Positions 53,377-61,919 of a DNA stretch of 64,000 bases are shown here, one piece after another (the first letter of the stretch is position 1; each line of letters opens with the position of its first letter). This DNA comes from JAVSMW01 sp032027005 (GTDB lineage Bacteria; Bacillota; Thermincolia; Thermincolales; UBA2595): assembly GCA_032027005.1 (NCBI GenBank), contig JAVSMW010000003.1, positions 229,499 to 293,498 of the forward strand. Reading direction: 5' to 3'. The notes beneath the pieces are model-generated. The model searched no databases. It was not told the origin of the DNA and worked only from the letters and a program-made list of their open reading frames with translations. Made by a program: the position numbers and the translations under genes.

Positions 53377-53468
53377 GGCAATTCCCACTTTCGTAAATAA
53401 TCATCCATCAAACCATCATTTTTTTATTATAAGGGCCGTAACCTCGAATTTCAAGGTAGTAGCGATTT

Positions 53469-53610
53469 GCCATCGGTTAAAGTGAAACTTACTTCAGGTG
53501 GAGTTTTGACTCCATCTGAAGTTTAGTTGAACTTATCCAGGGGCTTAGCGCCACTTATCTCCCGCTTATCAGAAGCAAGAGTCTTAGTGGCGGTTAGCCA
53601 TCGGATAAAG
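53469..53610 (+). repeat. Two-hairpin dispersed repeat, copy D
   Basis: It is nearly identical to copy B, flanked by GCCATCGG(T/A)TAAAG at both ends. The inner stem of hairpin 2 is partly broken (CTCCCGCTTATCAGAAGCAAGAG). It occupies most of the 304-bp gap before the GDT1-like gene. Confidence 0.85.
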
Positions 53611-53633
53611 TGCCTAAAAAATTACCTAAAAAA

Positions 53634-53663
53634 TTGACTAACTGCTAATTTTTATAGTAAGAT
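53634..53663 (+). promoter_or_regulatory. Promoter of the GDT1-like gene
   Basis: TTGACT (53634-53639), an 18-bp spacer, TAAGAT (53658-53663); AAAGGAG lies ~30 bp further on. Confidence 0.5.
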
Positions 53664-53692
53664 AATAACAGTTTGGAAAGGAGTAGCATAAT

Positions 53693-54364
53693 ATGGAAGA
53701 ATTCTTAACTGCCCTCTTTTTGGTTACCATTGCTGAAATGGGGGATAAAACACAGCTCCTGGCCATGGCTTTTGCCACAAGGTTTAATGCCCGGGAAGTC
53801 TTGACCGGAGTATTTATTGCAACTGTTTTAAATCACGCCCTCGCTGTGGCCTTGGGAGAATTTTTGACAGTCAGGGTTCCGATTTCTTATATCCAGTTGG
53901 CTGCATCTTTTTCATTTATCGCCTTCGGCCTGTGGACTTTAAGAGGTGATAAACTTGAGGGTGAATACAAAAAAAGAACCCGCTTTGGTCCTATCGGAAC
54001 TGTCAGTATTGCTTTTTTTATTGCCGAACTGGGGGACAAGACCCAGTTGGCGACCATTGCCCTGGCCGCCAAATACCATAGTCCGGTTTATATTTTAATC
54101 GGTACCACGATTGGTATGTTAGTTGCTGATGCGCTGGGTATTTGGTTTGGAGTCCAGATGGGCAGAAAAATCCCCGAAAAAGTTGTCAAAGCAGTATCAG
54201 CTGGAATTTTTATTATGTTCGGAATTATAGGGCTGTACTCTAATCTCCCGAAATCTTTTATCAGCACCTGGAGCGTAATTGCTTTTGTCATAGTCATTTG
54301 CGCTTTAATATATGGTGCAATTAAAATCTCTTACAGCAATGACAGGTTTCTCCGCGAAAAATAG
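53693..54364 (+). CDS. GDT1/UPF0016 family cation exporter (manganese-type)
   Basis: The 223 residues have six TM helices in two repeats, each with the ExGDK(T/S) signature: AEMGDKTQLLAMAFA (~14-28) and AELGDKTQLATIALA (~109-123). This family (TMEM165/Gdt1/MneA-like) exports Mn2+ or Ca2+. With the TerC gene behind a manganese riboswitch 3 kb away, a role in metal export is likely (inference). AAAGGAG precedes the ATG. Confidence 0.88.
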   Translation: MEEFLTALFLVTIAEMGDKTQLLAMAFATRFNAREVLTGVFIATVLNHALAVALGEFLTVRVPISYIQLAASFSFIAFGLWTLRGDKLEGEYKKRTRFGPIGTVSIAFFIAELGDKTQLATIALAAKYHSPVYILIGTTIGMLVADALGIWFGVQMGRKIPEKVVKAVSAGIFIMFGIIGLYSNLPKSFISTWSVIAFVIVICALIYGAIKISYSNDRFLREK

Positions 54365-54377
54365 GGTGATCTTTGGG

Positions 54378-54496
54378 TCTTTATCTTATCGTAAGACTCC
54401 CACTTCTATAGGTAGGAGTGGTTCTCCGTACTCCGCTTCGGTGGGGGTTAATTCCCCCACCGAAGTCTCGTTGTTCAACTTTAGTTGTCACTATCC
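54378..54496 (-). repeat. Diverged two-hairpin element (copy F), IS200/IS605-end-like
   Basis: The element has GTAAGACTCCCACTTCTATA followed by GGTAGGAGT, then a perfect 12-bp stem CTTCGGTGGGGG/CCCCCACCGAAG with a 6-nt loop, then GTTCAACTTTAG. These parallel, in the reverse orientation, the TAAGACTCCCGCTTCT, hairpin 1 and GTTCAACTAAAC parts of the family. The style resembles structured ends of IS200/IS605-type elements. Confidence 0.55.
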
Positions 54497-54503
54497 TTAA
54501 TTA

Positions 54504-56714
54504 TTAAACCCGAAACTTCGCAACAGCATTTTGCAGCTCCTGAGCCATTATCGCCAGCTGCTCCGAGGAAGCAGATATTTCTTCGATGGATGCCGTCAGC
54601 TCCTCTGTGGAAGCAGATACTTCTTCTGCCGCAGAGGCATTTCCTTCTGAGATCGAGGCAACATTTTGCATAGCCAGATTAACCTCTGTTGCCGATGCCG
54701 ACATTTCTTCAGTGGCCGCCGTGTTTTCTTCAGTTATGGCGGCCACATTGTCTACGGCATGAGACACTTCTTGGCTGCCGGCCAGAATATCATTAATGAT
54801 TTCCATAATCTGTTGTACATTTTCACCTGTAGTATTAATTCCGTCCACTATTTCACTCAGTGATTTTCCTGCTTCCTGGGCCAGGGCCACTCCCTGTTCA
54901 ACTTCAATAGTTCCAACCCGCATGGAATCGACAGCAACCAGTGTGCCATTTTGGATATCAGCAATGAGCTGGGCTATCTCCTTTGTCGCTTTCCCGGATC
55001 TCTCAGCAAGCTTTCTGACCTCATCTGCCACCACGGCAAAGCCTTTACCATGCTCACCTGCCCTGGCCGCCTCGATAGCGGCATTAAGTGCCAAGAGGTT
55101 TGTCTGCTCGGCGATTTCATCAATAACCTCGATTATTTGTCCTATTTTTTGAGATTCTTCTCCCAGTTCATTTATTTTGTTGGCTGTTTCGAAAGCTGAT
55201 TCTTTTACCTTAATCATGCCTTCAACTGTTTTCTTCACTGCTTTACCGCCATTTTCAGCAATCACGCCACTCTGCAGGGCCGCCTGCCGGACATTCTCCA
55301 TTCCTTCAGCCATGATTTGGATTTTTTGCACCATATCATTTACCTGTTCGGTAGTGGTAATTACATTTTTACTTTGCTCACCTGCTCCAGCTGCCACCTG
55401 GTGAATGGACTGGGCCATCTGATCCATTACCTGCACAATTTCCGTTACGCTTTGGGCCTGATTGGCAGAATCCTTGGCAACCTCTCCAATGGTGTTAGCA
55501 ACTTGCTGGGTTGCCTTTGAGGCCTCTTCGGCATTTGATGATAATTCTTCACTGGTCGCTGCCACAGACTGGCTCGTAGCGTTAATTTGGTTAATTATAC
55601 CACGGATATCATCCATCATCTTTTTGAAGGCCTGAGCCAAAGTACCCAGTTCATCAGCCCGGTTTATTTGGACCTCGCAGTTCAGATTCCCCTCTGATGC
55701 CTGTCCCATAGCAGCCACCAGTCTTCCAATAGGGGCTGTCAGATCCCGGGCAAATAAGGCCGCCACTATTAAACCAATTACAAGGGCCACAACCCCGGCA
55801 ATAATTTGCTGCCAAAGCACCTGATTGACCTGATTCAAAACTTCCTCTGTCGCAATAACCGACCCCACTACCCAATCACTGTCGGGCAAATGATAGAAAT
55901 ACATCATCTTTTCCTGACCATCCAGGATATAAGTGCCAACTCCCGCTTCCTCATCATGCATCCTTTTACTTATTTCCGACATGCCAGGTTCCTTGGAAAA
56001 GTCCAGATTCATGACTTTGGACGAATCAGGATGGGCAAGTACCAAACCATCCCTGTTACTGATAAAAGTAAAGCCGGTTTTACCAATTTTGGTATCTGTG
56101 ATAGGCTTGGTCAGCATCTTAAGATTTATTGTAATTCCTGCCACACCTATAGTTTCCACTCCCCGTTCGGCTAGAGTGCCTGTATTGACTACAGGCATCC
56201 CTACTGTAACTACAGGCATCCCAGTAATACCAGAAATCATTACTTTACTAAAGACCACCTTCCCTTTGACAGTCTCCTGATACCACTCCAAGTTGCCCAA
56301 ATCGGTGCCGATAGTAACCCCGTTAAGGCCATCCTGCAGGATCAAGCCATCTTTGGCAGTGATAAAAATATTTTCATACAAACCCCGGCCCAGTTCGAAG
56401 CCATCCTGCAATAAACCGGCATTATCCCAATTTATACTTTTGATTTGGGTGGCATTTACATCTTCAATCTGTTTACGAATCGTGGGCTGACTGGCAAACA
56501 TCTCACCTGTTGCTATGCTATTTTTGATAATTACTCCTAACAAATTTACTTTTTCCTGAACAATTGCATTAAGCTTCTCTTCCGCCCCGGCCTTAAGAAT
56601 CGAAGATGATTTGTAATAAGAAATAATTGAAATACCGCCTATAACCAAAACCGCCAGGAAGAAAAAATTTAAAAATATTTTGGCAAATAAATTTAATTTT
56701 ACTTTCCTTGACAT
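54504..56714 (-). CDS. Methyl-accepting chemotaxis protein (double-Cache type)
   Basis: The ATG at 56714 has AAGGGAG upstream, although the frame is open to 56819. The 736 residues have TM1 (IFLNFFFLAVLVIGGISIIS), a large dCache sensor (DGLILQDGLNGVTIGTDLGNLEWYQ, GFTFISNRDGLVLAHPD, GTYILDGQEKMMYFYHLPDSDWVVG), TM2 (IIAGVVALVIGLIVAALFA) and a HAMP. The signalling tip is EQTNLLALNAAIEAARAGEHGKGFAVVADEVRKLAERSGKATKEI. The signalling half closely matches the receptor at 60004, so the two are paralogues with different sensors. Confidence 0.9.
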   Translation of the reverse strand: MSRKVKLNLFAKIFLNFFFLAVLVIGGISIISYYKSSSILKAGAEEKLNAIVQEKVNLLGVIIKNSIATGEMFASQPTIRKQIEDVNATQIKSINWDNAGLLQDGFELGRGLYENIFITAKDGLILQDGLNGVTIGTDLGNLEWYQETVKGKVVFSKVMISGITGMPVVTVGMPVVNTGTLAERGVETIGVAGITINLKMLTKPITDTKIGKTGFTFISNRDGLVLAHPDSSKVMNLDFSKEPGMSEISKRMHDEEAGVGTYILDGQEKMMYFYHLPDSDWVVGSVIATEEVLNQVNQVLWQQIIAGVVALVIGLIVAALFARDLTAPIGRLVAAMGQASEGNLNCEVQINRADELGTLAQAFKKMMDDIRGIINQINATSQSVAATSEELSSNAEEASKATQQVANTIGEVAKDSANQAQSVTEIVQVMDQMAQSIHQVAAGAGEQSKNVITTTEQVNDMVQKIQIMAEGMENVRQAALQSGVIAENGGKAVKKTVEGMIKVKESAFETANKINELGEESQKIGQIIEVIDEIAEQTNLLALNAAIEAARAGEHGKGFAVVADEVRKLAERSGKATKEIAQLIADIQNGTLVAVDSMRVGTIEVEQGVALAQEAGKSLSEIVDGINTTGENVQQIMEIINDILAGSQEVSHAVDNVAAITEENTAATEEMSASATEVNLAMQNVASISEGNASAAEEVSASTEELTASIEEISASSEQLAIMAQELQNAVAKFRV

Positions 56715-56855
56715 CCGCGTCGCTCCCTTAGTCTCATTTTTAATTAATTTGTTAGTTATTCGACAGGAATTTAATTTTCTCCCCCTAATACCTATAATTA
56801 TTTTAAGAATATTAACCATTAAGCATAGCTTCCTTAGTCTGGCAATTATTCCATC

Positions 56856-56884
56856 TTGACTTATGCCCTGGTTTTTGCTATCAT
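56856..56884 (+). promoter_or_regulatory. Promoter of the riboswitch-TerC transcript
   Basis: TTGACT (56856-56861), a 17-bp spacer, TATCAT (56879-56884), immediately before the aptamer. Confidence 0.6.
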
Positions 56885-56896
56885 CAAGATTAAGTT

Positions 56897-57036
56897 AAAG
56901 GGGAGTAACCGGTAGATTCTTCTGCCTTTAGAAGCCAACATTTCGGTGGGTATCACCTGGCTTCGGACTTGTATCATCAAGTGGTGAGACTTTTAACACA
57001 AGTGGTTATTTTGCCATTGTGTTAAAAGTCTTTTTT
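56897..57036 (+). ncRNA. yybP-ykoY (manganese) riboswitch with terminator
   Basis: AAAGGGGAGTA at the 5' end, GAAGCCAACA in the middle and GTGGTGAGACTTTT at the 3' end match the conserved yybP-ykoY core. GTTAAAG can pair with CTTTTAAC to close P1. The same 3' segment is the 5' arm of a terminator, GACTTTTAACACAA/TTGTGTTAAAAGTC plus TTTTTT. Mn2+ binding would favour P1 and read-through, an ON switch, as known for this class. Confidence 0.85.
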
Positions 57037-57091
57037 ATTTTCCCTTTTTAACGTCAGGAAATTTGTCAAAGGAGCGTGATTTTGCTTGATT

Positions 57092-57184
57092 TTTCCGATG
57101 GCTAATCGCCACTAAGACCCTGGATAAGTTCAACCAAACTTCAGGTGGAGTTTTAAACTCCACCTGAAGTAAGTTTCACTTTAT
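57092..57184 (-). repeat. Two-hairpin dispersed repeat, copy E (internally deleted, inverted)
   Basis: On the minus strand it begins AAAGTGAAACTTACTTCAGG and keeps hairpin 1 in full (GGTGGAGTTT/AAACTCCACC). It lacks most of hairpin 2 and ends GATTAGCCATCGGAAAAA. It lies between the manganese riboswitch terminator and the TerC start, inside the transcribed leader. Confidence 0.8.
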
Positions 57185-57232
57185 TTGTAAAGAATAAACA
57201 GAGCAGATGAAATTTTAATTTGGAGGTTTGTC

Positions 57233-58099
57233 ATGCCATTTAAAAAAGCTGTTTTTTGGACGTCATTTTGGGTTCTGCTTGCCTTAATTTTTGCCGGCGG
57301 GGTAAATCATTACCTGGGCCATGACAAGGCCATGGAGTTTCTGGCCGGGTATATGATAGAGCTATCCCTCAGTATTGATAACCTTTTCCTGTTTTTGATG
57401 GTCTTCGGAGCCTATCGCATTGATTGCCAGGCCCAGCGCCGGATCCTAAACTGGGGTATCACAGGAGCCGTAATAATGAGACTAATTTTTATCGTTCTGG
57501 GCATCGCCATTGTAGAGAAATTCCACTGGATCCTTTATATTTTCGGGGTATTACTTATTTTCACAGGATACAAGATGGCTTTTGGTAAGGAAAGCGATCC
57601 ATGTATGGAGGATAACTGGGCGGTCAGGCTGTTAAAAAAGTTTATGCCTGTAACCTGTGTGCAAGGTGATAGGTTTTTTACCAAAATTAACGGGGTCACC
57701 CACGCAACTCCGTTATTTGTCGTGCTGCTGCTGATAGAAAGTACTGATTTACTATTTGCCGCCGATTCTATCCCGGCAGTCTTTGCCATTACTACAGACC
57801 CCTTTATTGTCTACACTTCCAACGTGTTAGCAATTTTAGGCTTAAGATCCATGTATTTCTTCCTTGAGCGGGTTCAGCAGGCTTTTGTCTATGTAAAGCA
57901 TGGCGTCGCCCTGCTGCTGGCAGTAACAGGGATAAAAATGCTCCTGACTATTTGGCATATCAAAGTGCCAATTCCGGCAGCATTAGGCATAATTGTCTTA
58001 ATCCTGATTGGCAGTGTAGTCGCTTCCATACTCTTTGGCCATAAAAAGGAGGTCAAGCAAACCTGCGATTTCAATGAATCCGGTGCTGAAAATCAATAA
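57233..58099 (+). CDS. TerC/Alx-family membrane protein, putative manganese exporter
   Basis: The 288 residues have ~7-8 TM helices. IELSLSIDNLFLFLMVFGAYRI and LLLIESTDLLFAADSIPAVFAI carry the conserved Asp residues of TerC proteins, which are metal-related exporters. TGYKMAFGKESDPCMEDNW matches the Alx/YkoY subgroup. TTGGAGG precedes the ATG. The upstream Mn2+ riboswitch supports manganese efflux. Confidence 0.9.
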   Translation: MPFKKAVFWTSFWVLLALIFAGGVNHYLGHDKAMEFLAGYMIELSLSIDNLFLFLMVFGAYRIDCQAQRRILNWGITGAVIMRLIFIVLGIAIVEKFHWILYIFGVLLIFTGYKMAFGKESDPCMEDNWAVRLLKKFMPVTCVQGDRFFTKINGVTHATPLFVVLLLIESTDLLFAADSIPAVFAITTDPFIVYTSNVLAILGLRSMYFFLERVQQAFVYVKHGVALLLAVTGIKMLLTIWHIKVPIPAALGIIVLILIGSVVASILFGHKKEVKQTCDFNESGAENQ

Positions 58100-58110
58100 C
58101 AGCCGAGATT

Positions 58111-58767
58111 CTATTCCCGTTCAATTTTGCGGAGTTTGCTATTCTCACCTACTGCTACAATAACATCGCCCTCTTTAATTGGCTCATCAGGAGAGGGGTT
58201 AACCATTATCTCGTCTCCTCTTTTTATCGCCATGACAGTTATGTCATATTTGGCCCTCAGGGCAGATTGCCTGAGGGTTTTTCCTATAAGTACTTCAGGT
58301 GCCACAACTTCCAAAATACTATGCTTGTCCGAAAGATCAATATGATCCAGGACGTTTGATGAAACCAGGGAGTGCGCCACCCGCATACCCATATCACGTT
58401 CCGGGTAGACTACTTTGTCCGCCCCGACTCTCTCCAGAACTTTGCCCTGTAGGGCCGTCCGGGCTTTAGCCACAACATACTTGACCCCCAGTTCTTTAAG
58501 TAATACAGTTACCAGGATATTAGCCTCAGTATCCTTGCCTATAGCCACAATCACTACATCAAAATTCCTGATGCCGAGTGCCTTTAAGGCATGCTCGTCC
58601 TTGGCATCAGCCTGGATGGCGTGGGTAACTTCACCGACTATTTCCTGAATCTTCTCCTGCCGCTCATCAATTACCAAAACCTCATGACCCATCGTGGCAA
58701 GCGTTTTTGCCACACTTGTGCCAAAGCGGCCAAGACCTATCACAGCAAACTGCTTCATACCAACCAT
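58111..58767 (-). CDS. Ktr/Trk K+ channel gating subunit (TrkA/KtrA)
   Basis: The 218 residues have an N-terminal RCK/Rossmann fold (FAVIGLGRFGTSVAKTLATMGHEVLVID) with acidic IQADAKDEHALKALG, and a C-terminal TrkA_C domain (VLIGKTLRQSALRAKYDITVMAIKRGDE). Such subunits gate K+ uptake channels through nucleotide binding. The membrane subunit KtrB is not in the window. A second ATG at 58758 is an alternative start. It is convergent with TerC (11-bp gap). Confidence 0.88.
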   Translation of the reverse strand: MVGMKQFAVIGLGRFGTSVAKTLATMGHEVLVIDERQEKIQEIVGEVTHAIQADAKDEHALKALGIRNFDVVIVAIGKDTEANILVTVLLKELGVKYVVAKARTALQGKVLERVGADKVVYPERDMGMRVAHSLVSSNVLDHIDLSDKHSILEVVAPEVLIGKTLRQSALRAKYDITVMAIKRGDEIMVNPSPDEPIKEGDVIVAVGENSKLRKIERE

Positions 58768-58799
58768 ACACCCTTCTCATGCTTTATTTGGCACACTTC

Positions 58800-59405
58800 T
58801 TATGCTTTATTTGGTTTGGCAATGATTAACTTTATAACTTCCATCCCGACAGTATCAACCTGCTCTAACTTTAGCCCCGCTGTTTCAATATTTTCCAAAG
58901 TACGCCTGTTTATGTTGGCCCCGATTAGCCGGACAACCAGCGGATTAAACAGATCCATGAGCATCCCGAGGATTTGCCGGTCACTCCTGATATGTTCCAG
59001 AAAAATTAATTGCCCATTCGGTTTGCACACTCTTTGCAGTTCAGCAAAGCCTTTCACCGGGTCCGGTACAGAGCAAAAGACACATGTAGCCAAAATAGTA
59101 TCAAAGGTATTATCAGGAAAGGCTAAGTTTTGCACATCCATTTCGTATAGCTTTACATTCGGCAGACCTTCGGCCCGCATTCTGGCCTTTTTGATCATCC
59201 CCGGGCTGAAATCAATAGCTGTTACGTCACAGCCACGTGGGTAATATTTTAGATTCTGGCCTGTCCCAACACCAACTTCCAGCACTTTTCCGCGGGCATA
59301 ACCCATTACTTTTTTCCGCGTTTCCTGATTAACCATCTTATCCATGCAGTCATAGAACAGAGAAGTGCGGTTGTACCGTTTTTTGATAATTTCTGTTGTT
59401 GTCAA
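58800..59405 (-). CDS. Class I SAM-dependent methyltransferase (UbiE/phospholipid-methyltransferase-like)
   Basis: The 201 residues have motif I VLEVGVGTGQNLKYYP, motif II DVTAIDFSPGMIKKA, and LPNVKLYEMDVQNLAF with LATCVFCSVPDP. The tail IGANINRRTLENIETAGLKLEQV resembles small phosphatidylethanolamine N-methyltransferases of the PmtA group, but the substrate is not certain. It is monocistronic, downstream of cheW on the same strand but after a terminator. Confidence 0.82.
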   Translation of the reverse strand: MTTTEIIKKRYNRTSLFYDCMDKMVNQETRKKVMGYARGKVLEVGVGTGQNLKYYPRGCDVTAIDFSPGMIKKARMRAEGLPNVKLYEMDVQNLAFPDNTFDTILATCVFCSVPDPVKGFAELQRVCKPNGQLIFLEHIRSDRQILGMLMDLFNPLVVRLIGANINRRTLENIETAGLKLEQVDTVGMEVIKLIIAKPNKA

Positions 59406-59473
59406 GTTAGATCACTTCCAGTCATCAGCTTCAGTTATAATTAAATATTTTATCATGAATGTCAATATTTGCA

Positions 59474-59503
59474 AAATAAAAAGGTCCCATATTTTTATGG
59501 GAC
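59474..59503 (-). terminator. Terminator of the DUF2294-MCP-cheW operon
   Basis: On the minus strand GTCCCATA-AAAA-TATGGGAC followed by CTTTTTATTTT. Confidence 0.8.
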
Positions 59504-59541
59504 ACGTCCGGATAATATAAAATAATCATCAGTTACACTGC

Positions 59542-59991
59542 TTAAGCTACATTTACTTCGATTACGTTCTGCAAGCAGAGGATTATTATTAATCGTTCAT
59601 CCAGTTTGGCAATACCCTCAATGTAGTCTTCACTCACACCGGAGGCTATCATCGACGATGGTTTGTCCAGTATAGCACCCGGGATCATCACAACTTCTGA
59701 AACACTGTCTACTTCTATTCCTACAATGTTGTCATTTGCCTCTACTACTACAATGCGGGTTCCTGCAGTTCTCTTAACCGGTGGAAGGCCAAATTTCTTC
59801 CTGATATTGAAGACAGGTATGACATGACCTCTCAGGTTAATAATCCCGTCAACAAAAGGGGAACTACCAGGGATTTTTGTGGTTTCCTGATAAACTATTA
59901 TTTCTTTTACTTCGTTGATAGCCAAGCCAAAGGTTTCTGCTCCCAATTTGAACACTACATACTGTATTTCACCGGATTTACTTTTAGTCAA
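59542..59991 (-). CDS. cheW: Chemotaxis coupling protein CheW
   Basis: The TTG start lies six nt after AAGGGGGG. The 149 residues have the CheW beta-barrel: YVVFKLGAETFGLAINEVKEI, FVDGIINLRGHVIPVFNIRKKFGL and VGIEVDSVSEVVMIP. It links the receptor encoded 12 bp upstream to CheA. No cheA or cheY lies in the window. Confidence 0.92.
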   Translation of the reverse strand: MTKSKSGEIQYVVFKLGAETFGLAINEVKEIIVYQETTKIPGSSPFVDGIINLRGHVIPVFNIRKKFGLPPVKRTAGTRIVVVEANDNIVGIEVDSVSEVVMIPGAILDKPSSMIASGVSEDYIEGIAKLDERLIIILCLQNVIEVNVA

Positions 59992-60003
59992 ACCCGTCCC
60001 CCC

Positions 60004-61890
60004 TTAAACCCTAAATTGAGCAACAAGATTCTGAAGATCCTGAGCCATAGCGGCCAACTGGTCACTGGAAGTCGAAATTTCCTCAATTGAGGCTGTAAGT
60101 TCTTCAGTAGATGCCGAAACCTCTTCTGCGGAAGAAGCATTCTCTTCGGAAATAGCTGCCACGGTTTGCATTGAAGAATTAACTTCCTGGGCTGCAGCAG
60201 ACATTTGTTCTGTAGCCGCCGTATTTTCCTCAGTGATGGCGGCTACGTTGTTCACCGCATTGAAAACTTCCTGGCTGCTTTTAATAATTACATTTATGAC
60301 TTCCATTATTTCATTGACCCGGCTTCCGGCTGTTTTAACCCCATCAACTATTTCTCGTAATGAGTGGCCTGCTTCCTGCGCCAGTTTTACCCCTTCTTCC
60401 ACTTCCTTGGTGCCTATTTCCATAGAATCAACGGCCACTTTAGTTCCCTTCTGGATATCAGTTACTAGCTGAGCAATCTCTTTAGTGGCATGTCCTGACC
60501 TCTCCGCCAGTTTCCGCACCTCATCAGCCACTACCGCAAAACCCTTGCCGTGTTCCCCAGCCCTGGCCGCTTCGATGGCCGCATTTAAAGCCAGAAGGTT
60601 TGTCTGTTCCGCGATTTCATCAATTACCTGAATAATTTCGCCTATCCGGAGTGAGTGTTCCCCCAGCTCGTGGATCCTCTGGGCAGTTTCAAATACTGCA
60701 TCTTTTACCTGGAGCATGCCTTTTACGGTTTTGGCAACGGATTGACCCCCACTTTCTGCTGTAATACCGTTTTGCTCCGCGACCTGCTTAACGATTTCCA
60801 TCCCTTCAGCCATTTTGTCGACCTGTTTGGCCATGTCACCGACGACTGTGGTAGTCTCCATCACATTCTTACTTTGCTCCCCGGCACCGGCGGCGATTTG
60901 CCGGATAGAGTCAGCCACCTGATCCATCACCCGCACTGTTGCTGTAACACTCTGGGCCTGACTGGTGGAACCCTGAGCTACCTGCTCAATGGTCTGGGCC
61001 ACCTGCTGCGTCGCCTTGGTGGCCTCTAAGGCATTTGAGGATAATTCTTCACTGGTGGCGGCCACCGACTGGCTGGTGCTGTTGATCTGGTGGACCATGT
61101 TTCTGAGGTTGGCCACCATTTTATTAAAGGCATCAGCCAAATCCCTGATTTCATCCCGGGATTTTACCTGTAACTCTCCCATTGTCAGATCGCCTTCAGC
61201 CACGCGCAAAGCTGTCTCGGCCACCAAGCCGGCAGGTTTGGAGATATTCCTGGCGATATATACGGCCAGACCCAGGCCTGCCAGTACCGCAATCACAAGG
61301 GCAATTATGCTGGTGTTGCGCCCGGATAGGTAAACAGCTTCACTGTCAGCCACCTTTTGGTCGGCTTTTTTTCTGACAAAATCCATAACGTTTGTCAGAG
61401 TTATGGTAGACTCGTCATAAGCTGCCCGCGAATCACCCACCAGTAAAGCAACAGCCTCGGCGTTCCTGTTGCTTTTTACCAGGCTGATTACCCTGTTGTC
61501 AAGTTCCTTTGAATTCTCCCAGTGTTCTTGGACTTCGGCAAACAGCTTTTTCCCTTCTTCCAGTATTAGCAAAGACTGGAGTTCAGGAAATTTACTCTCG
61601 AACTTTTGCAACTCCGGCTGAAATTTCTTTTCAAATTCAACCATTGCTGCCGCGTCCTGCCTGTAGGCCGCAAAGACATACTGGACCAGGTAAAGTCTGT
61701 AATTGCCTTTATCACTGTTCATTTCACCTAGCAGCCGGATCTTATTCATCCAATTTTCGCTGATCTCCTTACCATTATCATTGATTTGTCCGGCCTGAAT
61801 CAAGCCCATAAATCCTATGAATGCTGTTAGAACGAGAACAACTAGGAAGCTCGCAATTAACTTGGAACCAATTTTAATTTTAATTTTCAT
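60004..61890 (-). CDS. Methyl-accepting chemotaxis protein (four-helix-bundle type)
   Basis: The 628 residues begin with TM1 (LIASFLVVLVLTAFIGFMGL). A helical extracellular sensor (4HB_MCP; residues ~35-190: QINDNGKEISENWMNKI, YRLYLVQYVFAAYRQDAAAM) is followed by TM2 (TSIIALVIAVLAGLGLAVYIA) and HAMP. The signalling hairpin has EQTNLLALNAAIEAARAGEHGKG. GGAGGGTG precedes the ATG. It is the middle gene of DUF2294 - MCP - cheW. Confidence 0.9.
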   Translation of the reverse strand: MKIKIKIGSKLIASFLVVLVLTAFIGFMGLIQAGQINDNGKEISENWMNKIRLLGEMNSDKGNYRLYLVQYVFAAYRQDAAAMVEFEKKFQPELQKFESKFPELQSLLILEEGKKLFAEVQEHWENSKELDNRVISLVKSNRNAEAVALLVGDSRAAYDESTITLTNVMDFVRKKADQKVADSEAVYLSGRNTSIIALVIAVLAGLGLAVYIARNISKPAGLVAETALRVAEGDLTMGELQVKSRDEIRDLADAFNKMVANLRNMVHQINSTSQSVAATSEELSSNALEATKATQQVAQTIEQVAQGSTSQAQSVTATVRVMDQVADSIRQIAAGAGEQSKNVMETTTVVGDMAKQVDKMAEGMEIVKQVAEQNGITAESGGQSVAKTVKGMLQVKDAVFETAQRIHELGEHSLRIGEIIQVIDEIAEQTNLLALNAAIEAARAGEHGKGFAVVADEVRKLAERSGHATKEIAQLVTDIQKGTKVAVDSMEIGTKEVEEGVKLAQEAGHSLREIVDGVKTAGSRVNEIMEVINVIIKSSQEVFNAVNNVAAITEENTAATEQMSAAAQEVNSSMQTVAAISEENASSAEEVSASTEELTASIEEISTSSDQLAAMAQDLQNLVAQFRV

Positions 61891-61919
61891 TCAACACCCT
61901 CCAAAATTTTTGTAAACCT

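Noticed and set aside
39401..53610. Dispersed repeats as a CRISPR array
   Set aside because: Copies are kilobases apart, contain internal hairpins and have no regular spacers or cas genes.
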